Made by a program: the position numbers and the translations under genes
In this document: positions 9,023-17,471 of the stretch, piece by piece
Numbering within the stretch: the stretch's first letter is position 1
Layout: each line of letters starts with the position of its first letter
Notes under the pieces: generated by a model
Databases searched by the model: none
What the model was told of the DNA's origin: nothing
The model's input: the letters and a program-made list of their open reading frames with translations, nothing else
Assembly (NCBI RefSeq): GCF_009363435.1
Contig: NZ_CP045354.1
Location: forward strand, 4,058,501-4,122,500
Reading direction: 5' to 3'
Length of the DNA: 64,000 bases
From: Labrenzia sp. THAF82
GTDB taxonomy: Bacteria; Pseudomonadota; Alphaproteobacteria; Rhizobiales; Stappiaceae

Positions 9023-10483
9023 ATGAAAGATGCTGCCCATTCAGGGCTTGCATCCGGCCGCTACAAGCGCAATGGTTTTGGATCGGTTTCAAGCTTCAGA
9101 AAAATCACAAAGATAGAGCCAAACCGGAAAGCTGCGTTATTTGGGAGGCATGCAGTGCTCATTTTGCTGGCCGTTCTGGCCGCCATGTTCGGTTTCCTGT
9201 TTGGCACGGACCAAGGCGTCATCTCAGGCGCTTTGCCACTTTTGAAAAAGGAATACGCCTTCACGGTTCAAAGTGAAGGCTTCATGACGGGCGCTGTTCC
9301 CTTCGGAGCAATTTTCGGGGCAATCGCCGCGCTCCTTCTCGTCGATCGCTTCGGTCGCAGACCCATGCTGATCTTCAGCTCAATCCTGTTTGCCGCCGGA
9401 TCGCTTGCAGCCGCCTCTGCTTTCGGTGTCTGGTCGCTAACGGCAGCCCGCGTGATCATCGGAGCCGCTATCGGTGTTTCCTCTCTGGTCGCCCCCATGT
9501 ATCTGGCAGAGATCGCGCCAGCGCGTATTCGCGGCGCTGTCGTTTCCGCGTTCCAGCTTATGATCACCGTCGGCATCCTTGCCGCCTTTGTTGTTGATTG
9601 GGCTTTCTCGTTTTCAGGGTCCTGGCGGCTGATGCTCGGGTTCAGTCTTGTGCCAGCTTGCATTTGCCTGACTGGCATCCTGCGCGCTCCGGAAAGCCCA
9701 CGCTGGCTTGTTCTGGCAGGCCGGGAGAAAGATGCGCGGCAGGTTCTGCAAACCGTTCAGCCTGACATCACGCCGGGACGGGTCGACAAGATCGTCAATG
9801 AGATTGAAGCCAGCCGTCCGTCCGACCCGGCTCAGGAAAGCTGGAGTAACTTCAAAAATCCACGCCTGCGATTTCTGCTGATCTTCTGTGTGGCCGCCTT
9901 CTTCCTGCAGCAATTCAGCGGAATTAACGTCATCCTGTCGTATGCACCTCAAATCCTTGAAAAAGCAGGCCTCAGCGGTCTGGCCAACGAATTGATTGCC
10001 ACTGCTGGCATCGGCGCATTGAACGTGGCAGTGACCATCTTATCAATGCTCATGGTCGATCGCCTCGGTCGCCGCCCCTTGTTCATCTTCGGCTTTGCTG
10101 GTGCCTTCCTAAGTCTTACGCTGATTGCGGTTCTCTTCCAGATCGACAACCCAGGCTTTGCATGGCTCACTCTTGTCGGGCTCTTCGCTTTCGTTTTCTT
10201 CTTTGCTGTCAGCCTCGGACCACTCCCCTGGCTTTATATGTCCGAGTTGTTCCCGCTCGCCCTCAGAGGCAAGGGAATGGCGATCGCCTCGCTTTCAAAC
10301 TGGATTTGCAACTTCCTTGTCGTCTTTCTGTTTCCTGCGCTCGCGGCCGGTCTGGGAGAAGCCATGACCTTTACGCTGTTCGCTCTTTGCTGTGCGTTCG
10401 GGCTTTGGTTTTCCTGGGCATATGCACCTGAGACACGCGGGATTTCGCTGGAGGAAATCGACCAGTCGATTGCAGAAAAGTAG
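9023..10483 (+). CDS. Sugar porter family MFS transporter
   Basis: A 486-residue protein with about 12 membrane segments and sugar-porter hallmarks: DRFGRRP after TM2 and its repeat DRLGRRPL in the second half, PESPRWL after TM6, QQFSGINVILSYAP in TM7, LPWLYMSELFP in TM10 and PETRG at the end. It likely takes up a monosaccharide by proton symport; the substrate cannot be read from sequence. The first ~40 residues are a polar cytoplasmic extension and the start lacks a clear ribosome binding site, so the true start could be further in. It converges with the AraC-type gene at 10487 with only three bases between. Confidence 0.88.
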   Translation: MKDAAHSGLASGRYKRNGFGSVSSFRKITKIEPNRKAALFGRHAVLILLAVLAAMFGFLFGTDQGVISGALPLLKKEYAFTVQSEGFMTGAVPFGAIFGAIAALLLVDRFGRRPMLIFSSILFAAGSLAAASAFGVWSLTAARVIIGAAIGVSSLVAPMYLAEIAPARIRGAVVSAFQLMITVGILAAFVVDWAFSFSGSWRLMLGFSLVPACICLTGILRAPESPRWLVLAGREKDARQVLQTVQPDITPGRVDKIVNEIEASRPSDPAQESWSNFKNPRLRFLLIFCVAAFFLQQFSGINVILSYAPQILEKAGLSGLANELIATAGIGALNVAVTILSMLMVDRLGRRPLFIFGFAGAFLSLTLIAVLFQIDNPGFAWLTLVGLFAFVFFFAVSLGPLPWLYMSELFPLALRGKGMAIASLSNWICNFLVVFLFPALAAGLGEAMTFTLFALCCAFGLWFSWAYAPETRGISLEEIDQSIAEK

Positions 10484-10486
10484 TCT

Positions 10487-11458
10487 TCAGAGTTTGCGGA
10501 ATGAAGCAGGCGTCTGACCGACGACACGCTTAAAGGCGCGTGCAAATGCTGCTTCGGATTCATAACCAACGGAAGAAGCAATCTCGGCCAGGGAACTGCC
10601 GCTGTTCTTCAATTCGCTGCAAGCCAGCTGCATTCTCCATCGGGTCACGTAATTCATGACCCCGTCACCGGTCAATTCCTTGAACCGAGCAGCAAACGCC
10701 GATCTGGACATGCCGGCATGTTGGGCAAGACGCTCTATCGTCCAGGAGGCGTCAGGCTCTTTGTGAAAGACCTGCAGGGCTTTGCCCACCTTCAGATCAC
10801 GGAGCGCCGCAATCCAACCGGTTTGTTGATCCGGTGACCGCTTCAACCAACTTCGAATGGCCTGAACAACCAAGATGTCCGTGAGGCGCGTGAGCACCGT
10901 TTCACCGCCGGGCTGTGGGTTCCGGGCCTCTTCTGCAAGGTATTGAAGCGTACCTTCGAGCCACCTGCCCGCCTGCAAGTCAAATTCGTCCAGAAATATC
11001 ACCTGAGGCAGAAGCTCAATCAGTCTTTCGGCCGCTACATGGTCCACTTTCAGCACACCGCAGGTCATGCGTGTCATGGCGCCGCCGCCTCCGAAACTCA
11101 TGGTTTCGAAATTTGGGCTGTGCCTTTTGGCGGGAATGTCAAAGAGAGGTGTCAACGGGCTGCCTGCGTTATCACGCAGGTCTACCGCGCGTCCATGCGG
11201 AAGCAGGGCCAATTGGCCGTGCCCCAGCTCAAGCACGTCTCCGTTCTTGAGGTCCAAGATACACTTGCCTTCGGTCACGACGATCAGAACCAGTCGCTTC
11301 GCAAGCTCCGGAACCGCAATACCCCAAGGCGCCGTCAGTTCCGGCACGCAATAAAATGTCCCACTGAGATTGAGCAGGTGAAGCACTTCGCTCAACGGAT
11401 CACGCTTGTCGGTGCTCACAGGCGCGGGATTATTCTCTTCAGCAACGATATTGGACAA
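10487..11458 (-). CDS. AraC family transcriptional regulator (cupin-type sensor domain)
   Basis: A 323-residue regulator. Residues ~30-220 resemble the AraC-type cupin effector domain. The C-terminal ~100 residues hold two helix-turn-helix motifs (TIERLAQHAGMSRSAFAARF and the following LAEIASSVGYESEAAFARAF), ending in QTPASFRK, the usual AraC finish. The annotated start is a TTG at 11458 without a good ribosome binding site, so the N-terminus is uncertain. It faces the DUF4345 gene across ~120 bases and converges on the sugar transporter; either could be a target. Confidence 0.85.
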   Translation of the reverse strand: MSNIVAEENNPAPVSTDKRDPLSEVLHLLNLSGTFYCVPELTAPWGIAVPELAKRLVLIVVTEGKCILDLKNGDVLELGHGQLALLPHGRAVDLRDNAGSPLTPLFDIPAKRHSPNFETMSFGGGGAMTRMTCGVLKVDHVAAERLIELLPQVIFLDEFDLQAGRWLEGTLQYLAEEARNPQPGGETVLTRLTDILVVQAIRSWLKRSPDQQTGWIAALRDLKVGKALQVFHKEPDASWTIERLAQHAGMSRSAFAARFKELTGDGVMNYVTRWRMQLACSELKNSGSSLAEIASSVGYESEAAFARAFKRVVGQTPASFRKL

Positions 11459-11578
11459 GGATGTGTTTCTGAGCCTGATTCTGGACGATCTGCTGACTTT
11501 TTAACACTTTCAAGCATGGAAAATCCAGACCAGCCCCGTCACCTTTACGCCAGACCAAACCACAACCGGAGAATTGGA

Positions 11579-11983
11579 ATGGCCAGCATTCAAACAAAAA
11601 TCGCCCTATCCCTATCAGCTTTGACACTGGGTACCGTCGGCAGTCTCGTCGTTTTTGCGCCTGCGTCTTTGTTTGAGCTGAACAAAGTCGTTCTTGATCC
11701 GTCTGCGGCCATGATGAGTGAAATCAGAGCTCCCGGCGTGCTGATCCTCGTCGGTTTCGCCCTGGCAATGGCCGGCTTGAAAGACGATAGACTGCTGAGA
11801 CCAGCACTCACCTTGTCGGCTGTGCTGCTGCTATCCTATGGCGTTGGACGCCTGATCAGCCTGCCGATAGACGGAATTCCACCTGTGTCGCTTCTTGCGG
11901 CATTGGCAATAGAGCTTGTTCTTGGCGCATGGTGCGCGCTCCTTGTGGTCAACGCGCGCGCGCCAACGCAGCAAACAGGCTAA
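11579..11983 (+). CDS. DUF4345-like small integral membrane protein
   Basis: A 134-residue protein with four predicted membrane helices. A conserved-looking segment, EIRAPGVLILVGF, follows the first periplasmic loop, as in the DUF4345 family. The ATG at 11579 is preceded by CCGGAGAATTG, a good ribosome binding site. Function is unknown. It is divergent from the AraC-type regulator, a common arrangement for a regulator and its target, but that link is inference. Confidence 0.6.
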   Translation: MASIQTKIALSLSALTLGTVGSLVVFAPASLFELNKVVLDPSAAMMSEIRAPGVLILVGFALAMAGLKDDRLLRPALTLSAVLLLSYGVGRLISLPIDGIPPVSLLAALAIELVLGAWCALLVVNARAPTQQTG

Positions 11984-12018
11984 AAAAAGCCGGTGCAGGC
12001 AAATGCACTGCACCGGCT
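11982..12018 (-). terminator. Rho-independent terminator of the OYE gene, probably bidirectional
   Basis: A perfect 11-bp inverted repeat (11988-11998 with 12008-12018) around a 9-base loop. Read on the minus strand it follows the reductase stop at 12075 and ends in a run of seven T residues. On the plus strand it sits just after the DUF4345 stop but lacks a T run. Confidence 0.85.
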
Positions 12019-12074
12019 AAGCTTCAGACCGCCTCAGAAGGGGTGGATGTCAGACAGCCTGAATCTTGTCCCGT

Positions 12075-13181
12075 CTATTCGGCGGCAATTGTCGCTTCAT
12101 CCAATGAAGGATAGTCGATGTAGCCCTTTTCATTGCCACCATAGAGTGTCTCGGGATCGAGCTGGTTCAACGGAGCGTCAGCTCTCAGACGATCCACCAG
12201 ATCGGGGTTGGAGATGAACGGCCTTCCAAAAGCCACGAGATCAAGTCTCCCGCTCTCAATGGCATCGATCGCCGAAGCCCGTTCATAGCCATTGTTGCCC
12301 ATTCTGACGCCGTTGAAGAGCCCATACAGCGCAGCCAGGTCGCCCCCTTCGGGGATGTCGCGCGGCCCGCCGGTCTGGCCTTCAACAAGGTGAAGGTACG
12401 CAAGGTCGTATTCGTTCAACAAACGTATCACGTGTGAGAAGGTTTGTTGCGGGTCGCTGTCGGCAATGTCGTTCGCGTTGGAAAATGGACTAAGACGGAT
12501 ACCGACCCTTGCGCCGCCCCAGACACTTACGACAGCATCCATGACTTCCTTCAAGAAACGTGACCGGTTTTCGACAGATCCACCATAAGCGTCTTCTCGC
12601 TTGTTTGACCCGTCTCGCAGGAACTGGTCGATCAGATAACCGTTGGCCGCATGCACTTCGACCCCGTCAAAGCCTGCATCAAGGGCATTTGCCGCAGCCT
12701 TGCGGTAGTCTCCGACAATTCCAGGAATTTCACTGACTTCAAGCGCTCGTGGTGTCGGGGTATCTACAAATTGCTCGCCGTCGAAGGTTTTCGATTGAGC
12801 GGCAATCGCGCTTGGAGCAACGGGATCGACACCATCCGGCTGCAAAACAGGATGCGAGATCCGGCCGACATGCCAGAGTTGAAGCACAATCTTGCCACCC
12901 TTGGCATGAACCGCGCTGGTTACCTTTTTCCATCCATCAACCTGGGACGTGGAATAGATGCCCGGTGTCCACGCATACCCCTTGCCTTGCGGCGATATCT
13001 GTGAGGCTTCAGTAATGATCAGGCCTGCCCCTGCTCGCTGGCCATAATATTCGGCCTGCAATTCTGTTGGGGCATCGTCCTCGGCACGGGCGCGGTTCCG
13101 CGTCAGCGGTGCCATGACCACACGGTTCTTCAGTTCAATCGCGCCTGCATGTGAGGCTTGGAAAAGCTTGCTGTCCGACAT
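12075..13181 (-). CDS. nemA: Alkene reductase of the Old Yellow Enzyme family (N-ethylmaleimide reductase type)
   Basis: FMN- and NAD(P)H-dependent reductase of electrophilic alkenes, quinones and nitro compounds. At 368 residues it is family-typical. Visible motifs: VVMAPLTRNRA at the N-terminus, LQLWHVGRISHP, FDGVEVHAANGYLIDQFL (substrate-binding His/Asn pair), DAYGGSVENRSRF, and the phosphate-binding FGRPFISNPDLVDRLR. The ATG at 13181 has AAGGATAG upstream. The TetR gene lies immediately upstream on the same strand, and an operator-like palindrome sits between them at 13224-13239. The symbol is by homology class; a second OYE paralogue is at 60211. Confidence 0.93.
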   Translation of the reverse strand: MSDSKLFQASHAGAIELKNRVVMAPLTRNRARAEDDAPTELQAEYYGQRAGAGLIITEASQISPQGKGYAWTPGIYSTSQVDGWKKVTSAVHAKGGKIVLQLWHVGRISHPVLQPDGVDPVAPSAIAAQSKTFDGEQFVDTPTPRALEVSEIPGIVGDYRKAAANALDAGFDGVEVHAANGYLIDQFLRDGSNKREDAYGGSVENRSRFLKEVMDAVVSVWGGARVGIRLSPFSNANDIADSDPQQTFSHVIRLLNEYDLAYLHLVEGQTGGPRDIPEGGDLAALYGLFNGVRMGNNGYERASAIDAIESGRLDLVAFGRPFISNPDLVDRLRADAPLNQLDPETLYGGNEKGYIDYPSLDEATIAAE

Positions 13182-13223
13182 CTTACTATCCTTTGCAGTC
13201 TTGTGGTCGGGTTGGCATAAAAT

Positions 13224-13239
13224 TGGAATGATCAGTCCA
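13224..13239 (-). promoter_or_regulatory. Operator-like palindrome upstream of the OYE gene
   Basis: On the minus strand this reads TGGACTGATCATTCCA, a near-perfect 16-base palindrome. Two related copies, TGGACTGGCCAGTTCA at 13903 and TGGACTGACCAATTCA at 13946, lie upstream of the TetR gene. The shared consensus TGGACTGRYCANTYCA at both promoters of the pair is strong evidence for one repressor acting on both. It lies 43 bases upstream of the nemA start. Confidence 0.75.
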
Positions 13240-13283
13240 ATAATAGTCGTGAAACTTGTCTGCGGTGTTCCGATCAGGTTGGC

Positions 13284-13892
13284 TTAAGGTGAAAGCACCT
13301 CTTTGGCTTGCTGAATCGTTCGCGTGATCCGTTCGGCAGGTATCCCAGCTTTTCTGAGCGCCAGCGTGCCAATGGCCAGTGACGAGTAGGCACTGGCCTT
13401 GTCTCGGGCGGCATCCGGATTTGCGGGATCTAGTGCCTTGGCGAACAGATCTTCGATGCTTTCAAGATGGCGCCGACCAAGTTCGGCGACTTTCTCGTCA
13501 TGCGGGGCAAGCTCGGTAATGCAGTTGATCAAAAGGCACCCGCGCGGTCCGCCCTTGGGGTCCGACAAGGCCTGCATCATGGCATCGACAACATTTGCAT
13601 CGCTCGCCTCAGCCGCCCGTGCGGTTTCCGCCAGGCCGCGTATCCCATTGCGGGAATAGTATCCAACGGCCCTTAGAAACAGGTCCTGCTTGCTGCCGAA
13701 AGTTGCATAAAAACTCGATCGGCTCAGCCCCATGGCACTGGTCAGGTCATCAAGTGAGGTTGCCTCGAAACCCTTCTGCCAAAAGACATTCATCGCCGCT
13801 TCCAGCGCTGCTGCCTCATCGAATGCACGAGGACGCCCAGGCCCTGAAGCCCGTTTTTGCTCTGATGTCGATTTGCTCGCAGCGTTGCTCAT
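13284..13892 (-). CDS. TetR/AcrR family repressor, likely regulator of the OYE gene
   Basis: A 202-residue repressor. After a basic GPGRPRAFD leader, the helix-turn-helix is at about residues 46-66 (SLDDLTSAMGLSRSSFYATF). The ligand domain contains RGCLLINC, placing Cys119 and Cys124 close together. In E. coli NemR a cysteine in the sensor domain reacts with electrophiles, so these residues are candidate sensors (inference). The gene is directly upstream of nemA, 102 bases apart. Three copies of one palindromic site occur in the two promoter regions. Confidence 0.88.
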   Translation of the reverse strand: MSNAASKSTSEQKRASGPGRPRAFDEAAALEAAMNVFWQKGFEATSLDDLTSAMGLSRSSFYATFGSKQDLFLRAVGYYSRNGIRGLAETARAAEASDANVVDAMMQALSDPKGGPRGCLLINCITELAPHDEKVAELGRRHLESIEDLFAKALDPANPDAARDKASAYSSLAIGTLALRKAGIPAERITRTIQQAKEVLSP

Positions 13893-13902
13893 GACACTGA
13901 TA

Positions 13903-13918
13903 TGGACTGGCCAGTTCA
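13903..13918. promoter_or_regulatory. TetR operator copy 1 (regulator promoter)
   Basis: TGGACTGGCCAGTTCA begins 11 bases upstream of the TetR start codon at 13892. It matches the consensus shared with 13946-13961 and 13224-13239. Its position over the ribosome binding and promoter region suits autorepression. Confidence 0.7.
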
Positions 13919-13945
13919 GAATACAAGAAGGCCGCAGATTTTTTT

Positions 13946-13961
13946 TGGACTGACCAATTCA
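13946..13961. promoter_or_regulatory. TetR operator copy 2 (regulator promoter)
   Basis: TGGACTGACCAATTCA, 43 bases from the first copy (start to start), about four helical turns, so both sites face the same side of the DNA. It lies between the TetR start and the end of the ABC binding protein gene at 13996. Confidence 0.7.
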
Positions 13962-13995
13962 ATACTCGTGCAATGCGGTACCGAATTGAGCCAAA

Positions 13996-15183
13996 CTACA
14001 TGCGGCAAGAACCGGCATACGCGTCGCCGACATCGTCAAAAACCCGCGCAATGGCTTCCATTTCATAAAGCCTGCTGGTTCTGCGCACGCCTTCGACGAG
14101 ATAGAAATCCTGAATTGGAAACTGGTTCGAATTGAACCGGAAGTCACCGCGAACGCTTTCGAACGGAGCGGCACTGATTGCCGAAATAAGAGCTTCCTGC
14201 TCCTTCACCCCACCTGTCAGTTCGAGCGCAAAATGAATGAGCTTGGCGGCATCATATCCTTGTGCTGCATAGACTGACGGCGCGTATTTGTACTTTCGGG
14301 AAAATTCCCGAACGAACCTTTTGTTCGCGGGGTTGTCGAGATTGGGTGCCCAGTGAGATGCCGAGAAAAGCCCCTCACCCATCTCTGACGTGATTGGAAG
14401 CGTAATTGCATTGATCGTGTTCGATGACAGGAAAGGGACAATGCCCTTCAGTCCAGAGGTGTGAAACTGTTTCACCAGCTCAACACCCATACCACCCGGC
14501 ATAAAGGCATAAATGGCATCGGGTTCAATTTCGGCGATCTGGTTGAATTCCTCGGCAAAATCGGTCTGACCAAGTCTTGGGAAAAGCTCGCGCGCAATCT
14601 GACCCTTGAAGTGCCGCCTGAATGCAGACACAGCATCTCGCGCAGCTTCATAGTCTGGGGCGATTGTGACAACCTGTTGATATCCCTTGAGGCTGGCATA
14701 TCGCCCCATGGTCTCGTGGACCTGATCATCCTGGGATGCGGTTGAGAAAAAGTACCGGTTGCACTTGCCGCCTGCGATGGGAGCAGGTCCGGAATTTGTT
14801 CCAATGAACAGTGTCTTCGACCGAACGACATGATCGTGCACCGCAAGCATCACTCTGGAGAAATTGACGCCGACGAGCACGTCGACACCATTTTCATCTA
14901 TCAGTTTGGTGACCTGTTTTACCGCGTGTTCGGGATCGAGCTTGTCGTCAACGACCAACACGTTTGTCGCCAGACCTCCAAGTGCACCATTTGATTGCGC
15001 GACCGCCAGCATGAAACCGTCCCGCATGTGTTCACCGAAGATCGCAGCCGGTCCTGACAAAGTTGCCAGGAGCCCGACCCTCAGTTCCTTGGCTTCCTGA
15101 GCGACAGAAACACTCATCGCAAAGGCCGATGCCACAGCGACACCCATTGCCTTGATGAAGAATTGAGATAACCAGCGCGCCAT
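13996..15183 (-). CDS. Periplasmic ABC-transporter substrate-binding protein (branched-chain amino acid type)
   Basis: A 395-residue protein with a signal peptide (about 1-26, ending SVSVAQ) and the type I periplasmic binding fold of the LivJ/urea family. It opens ELRVGLLATLSGPAAIFGEH and has the usual LGGLATNVLVVDDKLDPEHA and FIGTNSGPAP elements. The ligand is probably an amino acid, amide or aromatic acid, but cannot be specified. The ATG at 15183 is preferred; a GTG at 15192 is also possible. No permease or ATPase genes are nearby, so it is an orphan that must share a transporter encoded elsewhere or act as a receptor. Confidence 0.85.
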   Translation of the reverse strand: MARWLSQFFIKAMGVAVASAFAMSVSVAQEAKELRVGLLATLSGPAAIFGEHMRDGFMLAVAQSNGALGGLATNVLVVDDKLDPEHAVKQVTKLIDENGVDVLVGVNFSRVMLAVHDHVVRSKTLFIGTNSGPAPIAGGKCNRYFFSTASQDDQVHETMGRYASLKGYQQVVTIAPDYEAARDAVSAFRRHFKGQIARELFPRLGQTDFAEEFNQIAEIEPDAIYAFMPGGMGVELVKQFHTSGLKGIVPFLSSNTINAITLPITSEMGEGLFSASHWAPNLDNPANKRFVREFSRKYKYAPSVYAAQGYDAAKLIHFALELTGGVKEQEALISAISAAPFESVRGDFRFNSNQFPIQDFYLVEGVRRTSRLYEMEAIARVFDDVGDAYAGSCRM

Positions 15184-15533
15184 AATATTCACTTGCCCAT
15201 TTTTCTAAACGACGGCGCGACCCACATTTCGCATCCGAACGTTCGACTCGCACATATTGTGGACGAGACTCGTTAGGCATTTGCAAACAAGGCCGTGATG
15301 CCCGGCATTCACCACAAGCCCGTCACATTTTCCGTAAAATTCCCCAGTGCTGCCCCAATCCGGCCTGTGAACCGACGCATTAACAAAGGTTAATGCTTCA
15401 GGTCGTGGTCAGTGCCTGATGCCGTTTTGAACTTGTTGAAGACGGCAGGAACAGGAGTGTTCAGCAAGAAATACCGACCGGGACCAATGTCACCGCTCTG
15501 AGCGTACCCGTAGCGCAAACCCGGGAGGGCCAA
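15184..15533. other. Intergenic region between the ABC binding protein and the SH3 protein
   Basis: About 350 bases between divergent genes. The one structured element is a perfect 8-bp inverted repeat with a 4-base loop at 15378-15397 (GCATTAAC-AAAG-GTTAATGC). No open frame or RNA gene is convincing. Confidence 0.4.
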
Positions 15534-16703
15534 ATGTATTCCGTAATCGCGCCTGCCAATTCTTGCGATATCAGCACCAGCTACAGACCGGACAATGTAA
15601 CAGCTAAACAACCAAAAAAAGACCTTAAACTCGTCCATACAACCGATACGGCTGCAATTGCTCTTCAAGATCCCGAACCACTGGATGCCAGCAAGATTGC
15701 AGCAAAGATCCTACACATGCATGCAACGTCTGAGGATGCGGACATCAAGGAAGCACGGAAACCAAAACTGCTCGATGGGCATGAGGAAGCGGATTTGGAA
15801 ATTCCAGGCGTGTTTCGCCGGCCGCGAGAAAGTTTTGATGCACCGCCTCAGGAACCGACTGCAGCTCCCCTGTCTGACGCTATCAAATTGAAAGCCCGGT
15901 CCGGTCTACAGGACCCGAAATCCAAAATGTTCCTGATCAGCGCCATACTCATTGCCGCGATAGGTTCCGCGGGCTTTGCGATCGGAATGGCAGCTGCCAA
16001 CAAACCGGTTGAGGAAGATTCCCGACTGGTGACAACCGAAGCGATCTCCGCCGAACCGACCATTGAAGGGCTCATCGCCGAAGACGCGGCATCCCCGGTT
16101 GGTGCACCTGCCCTCCATTACAGCGGGGCGACAACTGCACAACTTGAAAATGCGAAGGAGCGCATCCGGCTTGCTTTCGCGGAACGCGGCACCCTGAGCA
16201 CACCACAAGTTGCACCACTCTACCCGCAGACAAACGACACAATGCCCTCAGGTTCCGAGCAGCCGACGCTCACGTTGGGCGACAATGCAACTGGTGTTGA
16301 TGCAATCGCCGGAAGCAATGCTCAAGCGGTTACTGCCGGCACCACGGCTACTCTTGCACCGTCAATCACGGAACCTGCATCTCAGTCCGAAGCACCGTTG
16401 CAAAAGGAAACAACCTTACAATCAGCGTCTGGCGACTCTCCTGAAACCGCCAGTGTGACACCTGCAACGACGGATGTTCCGGCAAGCGCTGGCAGTACCG
16501 ACTATCCCAACAAGGGGACCATCACTGCATCGGTCAATCTCAGGAAATCGGAAGACAAGGACGGAACGATCCTTGCTGTTATTCCTGCCGGTACCGACAT
16601 CAGTTTCAACACATGCGGCACGTGGTGGTGCGGTGTCGACTTCGATGGACAGACCGGCTTTGTCGGCAAGAAGTTTATAGAACAGAAACCTGCTAGCGAA
16701 TGA
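15534..16703 (+). CDS. Single-span envelope protein with C-terminal SH3 domain
   Basis: A 389-residue protein with three parts. A hydrophilic N-terminal region of about 130 residues has no recognised domain. One membrane helix follows (about 131-154, FLISAILIAAIGSAGFAIGM). A long low-complexity Thr/Ser/Ala/Pro-rich linker leads to a C-terminal bacterial SH3 domain (about 325-385: TASVNLRKSEDKDGTILAVI and WWCGVDFDGQTGFVGKKFIE). The topology would place the SH3 domain in the periplasm, where such domains often bind peptidoglycan. GGGAGGGCCAA before the ATG is a strong ribosome binding site. Two genes downstream is a lytic transglycosylase, consistent with a cell-wall role. Confidence 0.75.
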   Translation: MYSVIAPANSCDISTSYRPDNVTAKQPKKDLKLVHTTDTAAIALQDPEPLDASKIAAKILHMHATSEDADIKEARKPKLLDGHEEADLEIPGVFRRPRESFDAPPQEPTAAPLSDAIKLKARSGLQDPKSKMFLISAILIAAIGSAGFAIGMAAANKPVEEDSRLVTTEAISAEPTIEGLIAEDAASPVGAPALHYSGATTAQLENAKERIRLAFAERGTLSTPQVAPLYPQTNDTMPSGSEQPTLTLGDNATGVDAIAGSNAQAVTAGTTATLAPSITEPASQSEAPLQKETTLQSASGDSPETASVTPATTDVPASAGSTDYPNKGTITASVNLRKSEDKDGTILAVIPAGTDISFNTCGTWWCGVDFDGQTGFVGKKFIEQKPASE

Positions 16704-16851
16704 GTCATCTATCCAGGTAGAAGCTTGTTAAGCCCTACTCCGTATCTTTCTCCAGGGCTCATCGTCCATCTCATGATGGGCTGTCCTTGACACACTGGAA
16801 ACGCTCCGGTGGATGACTTAAAAAGCCTGAAAGCAGCTACGGAGACAGATC

Positions 16852-17331
16852 ATGGCTTGCCGCCGATCGTTCGCATTTGCCGCCACACTGTTCGCCCTGT
16901 CCGGCCTGAGCTTCAGCCAACCGGCGCTCGCAGACGGAACGGACTGCGTCGTCTATGCCACCGACTATGCAAATGCACATGTGGGAAGCGGAGACGTTGT
17001 GGGAGACGCCGTTTCCGGCGGCATGGCAGGAGCTGTTGTTGGAGGCGAATGGCGCGGCCCGCGCGGTGCGCGCCGAGGCGCCCGTGCAGGCGGTGCGCTT
17101 GGCGTGTTGGACAATCTCGGATCGATGCCAGGCGGATGGGAAGCACTTTACGATATGGCCTACCAAATGTGTCAGCAGCAGACTTCCGGCGTGAATGCTG
17201 ACAGTTACCCGCAATCCGGGTTGGCAGGTCCGCGCTCCGATTGCCGGTCTTCAGCGACCGTCAACGGTCATCTGAAACGCTCGCCAGATGGTGCGATTAT
17301 GGCAGGGTCTGATTTCGGCAATTGCCAGTAA
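16852..17331 (+). CDS. Small secreted Gly-rich protein of unknown function
   Basis: A 159-residue protein with a clear signal peptide (cleavage likely after ALA near residue 26). It then has a glycine-zipper-like stretch (GDAVSGGMAGAVVGG), an Arg/Gly-rich segment and a C-terminal region. There are several cysteines in the mature part, including one near each end, so disulfides are possible. The ATG at 16852 follows CGGAGACAGATC. Glycine-zipper segments often insert into or stabilise outer-membrane-associated proteins. I do not recognise the family. Confidence 0.6.
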   Translation: MACRRSFAFAATLFALSGLSFSQPALADGTDCVVYATDYANAHVGSGDVVGDAVSGGMAGAVVGGEWRGPRGARRGARAGGALGVLDNLGSMPGGWEALYDMAYQMCQQQTSGVNADSYPQSGLAGPRSDCRSSATVNGHLKRSPDGAIMAGSDFGNCQ

Positions 17332-17471
17332 ACCTTCTTGCGCCCGAAATCCTGTGCGCGACACGTTTCAGCGCGCTTGACCTGTTGACCTTGCCCGCGA
17401 AGCACAGTCAACTAGGCTGGTTTTTTTAGGCTCCGCCGTCTCCATTGCGCCAGAATACGACAGGACTGTTC

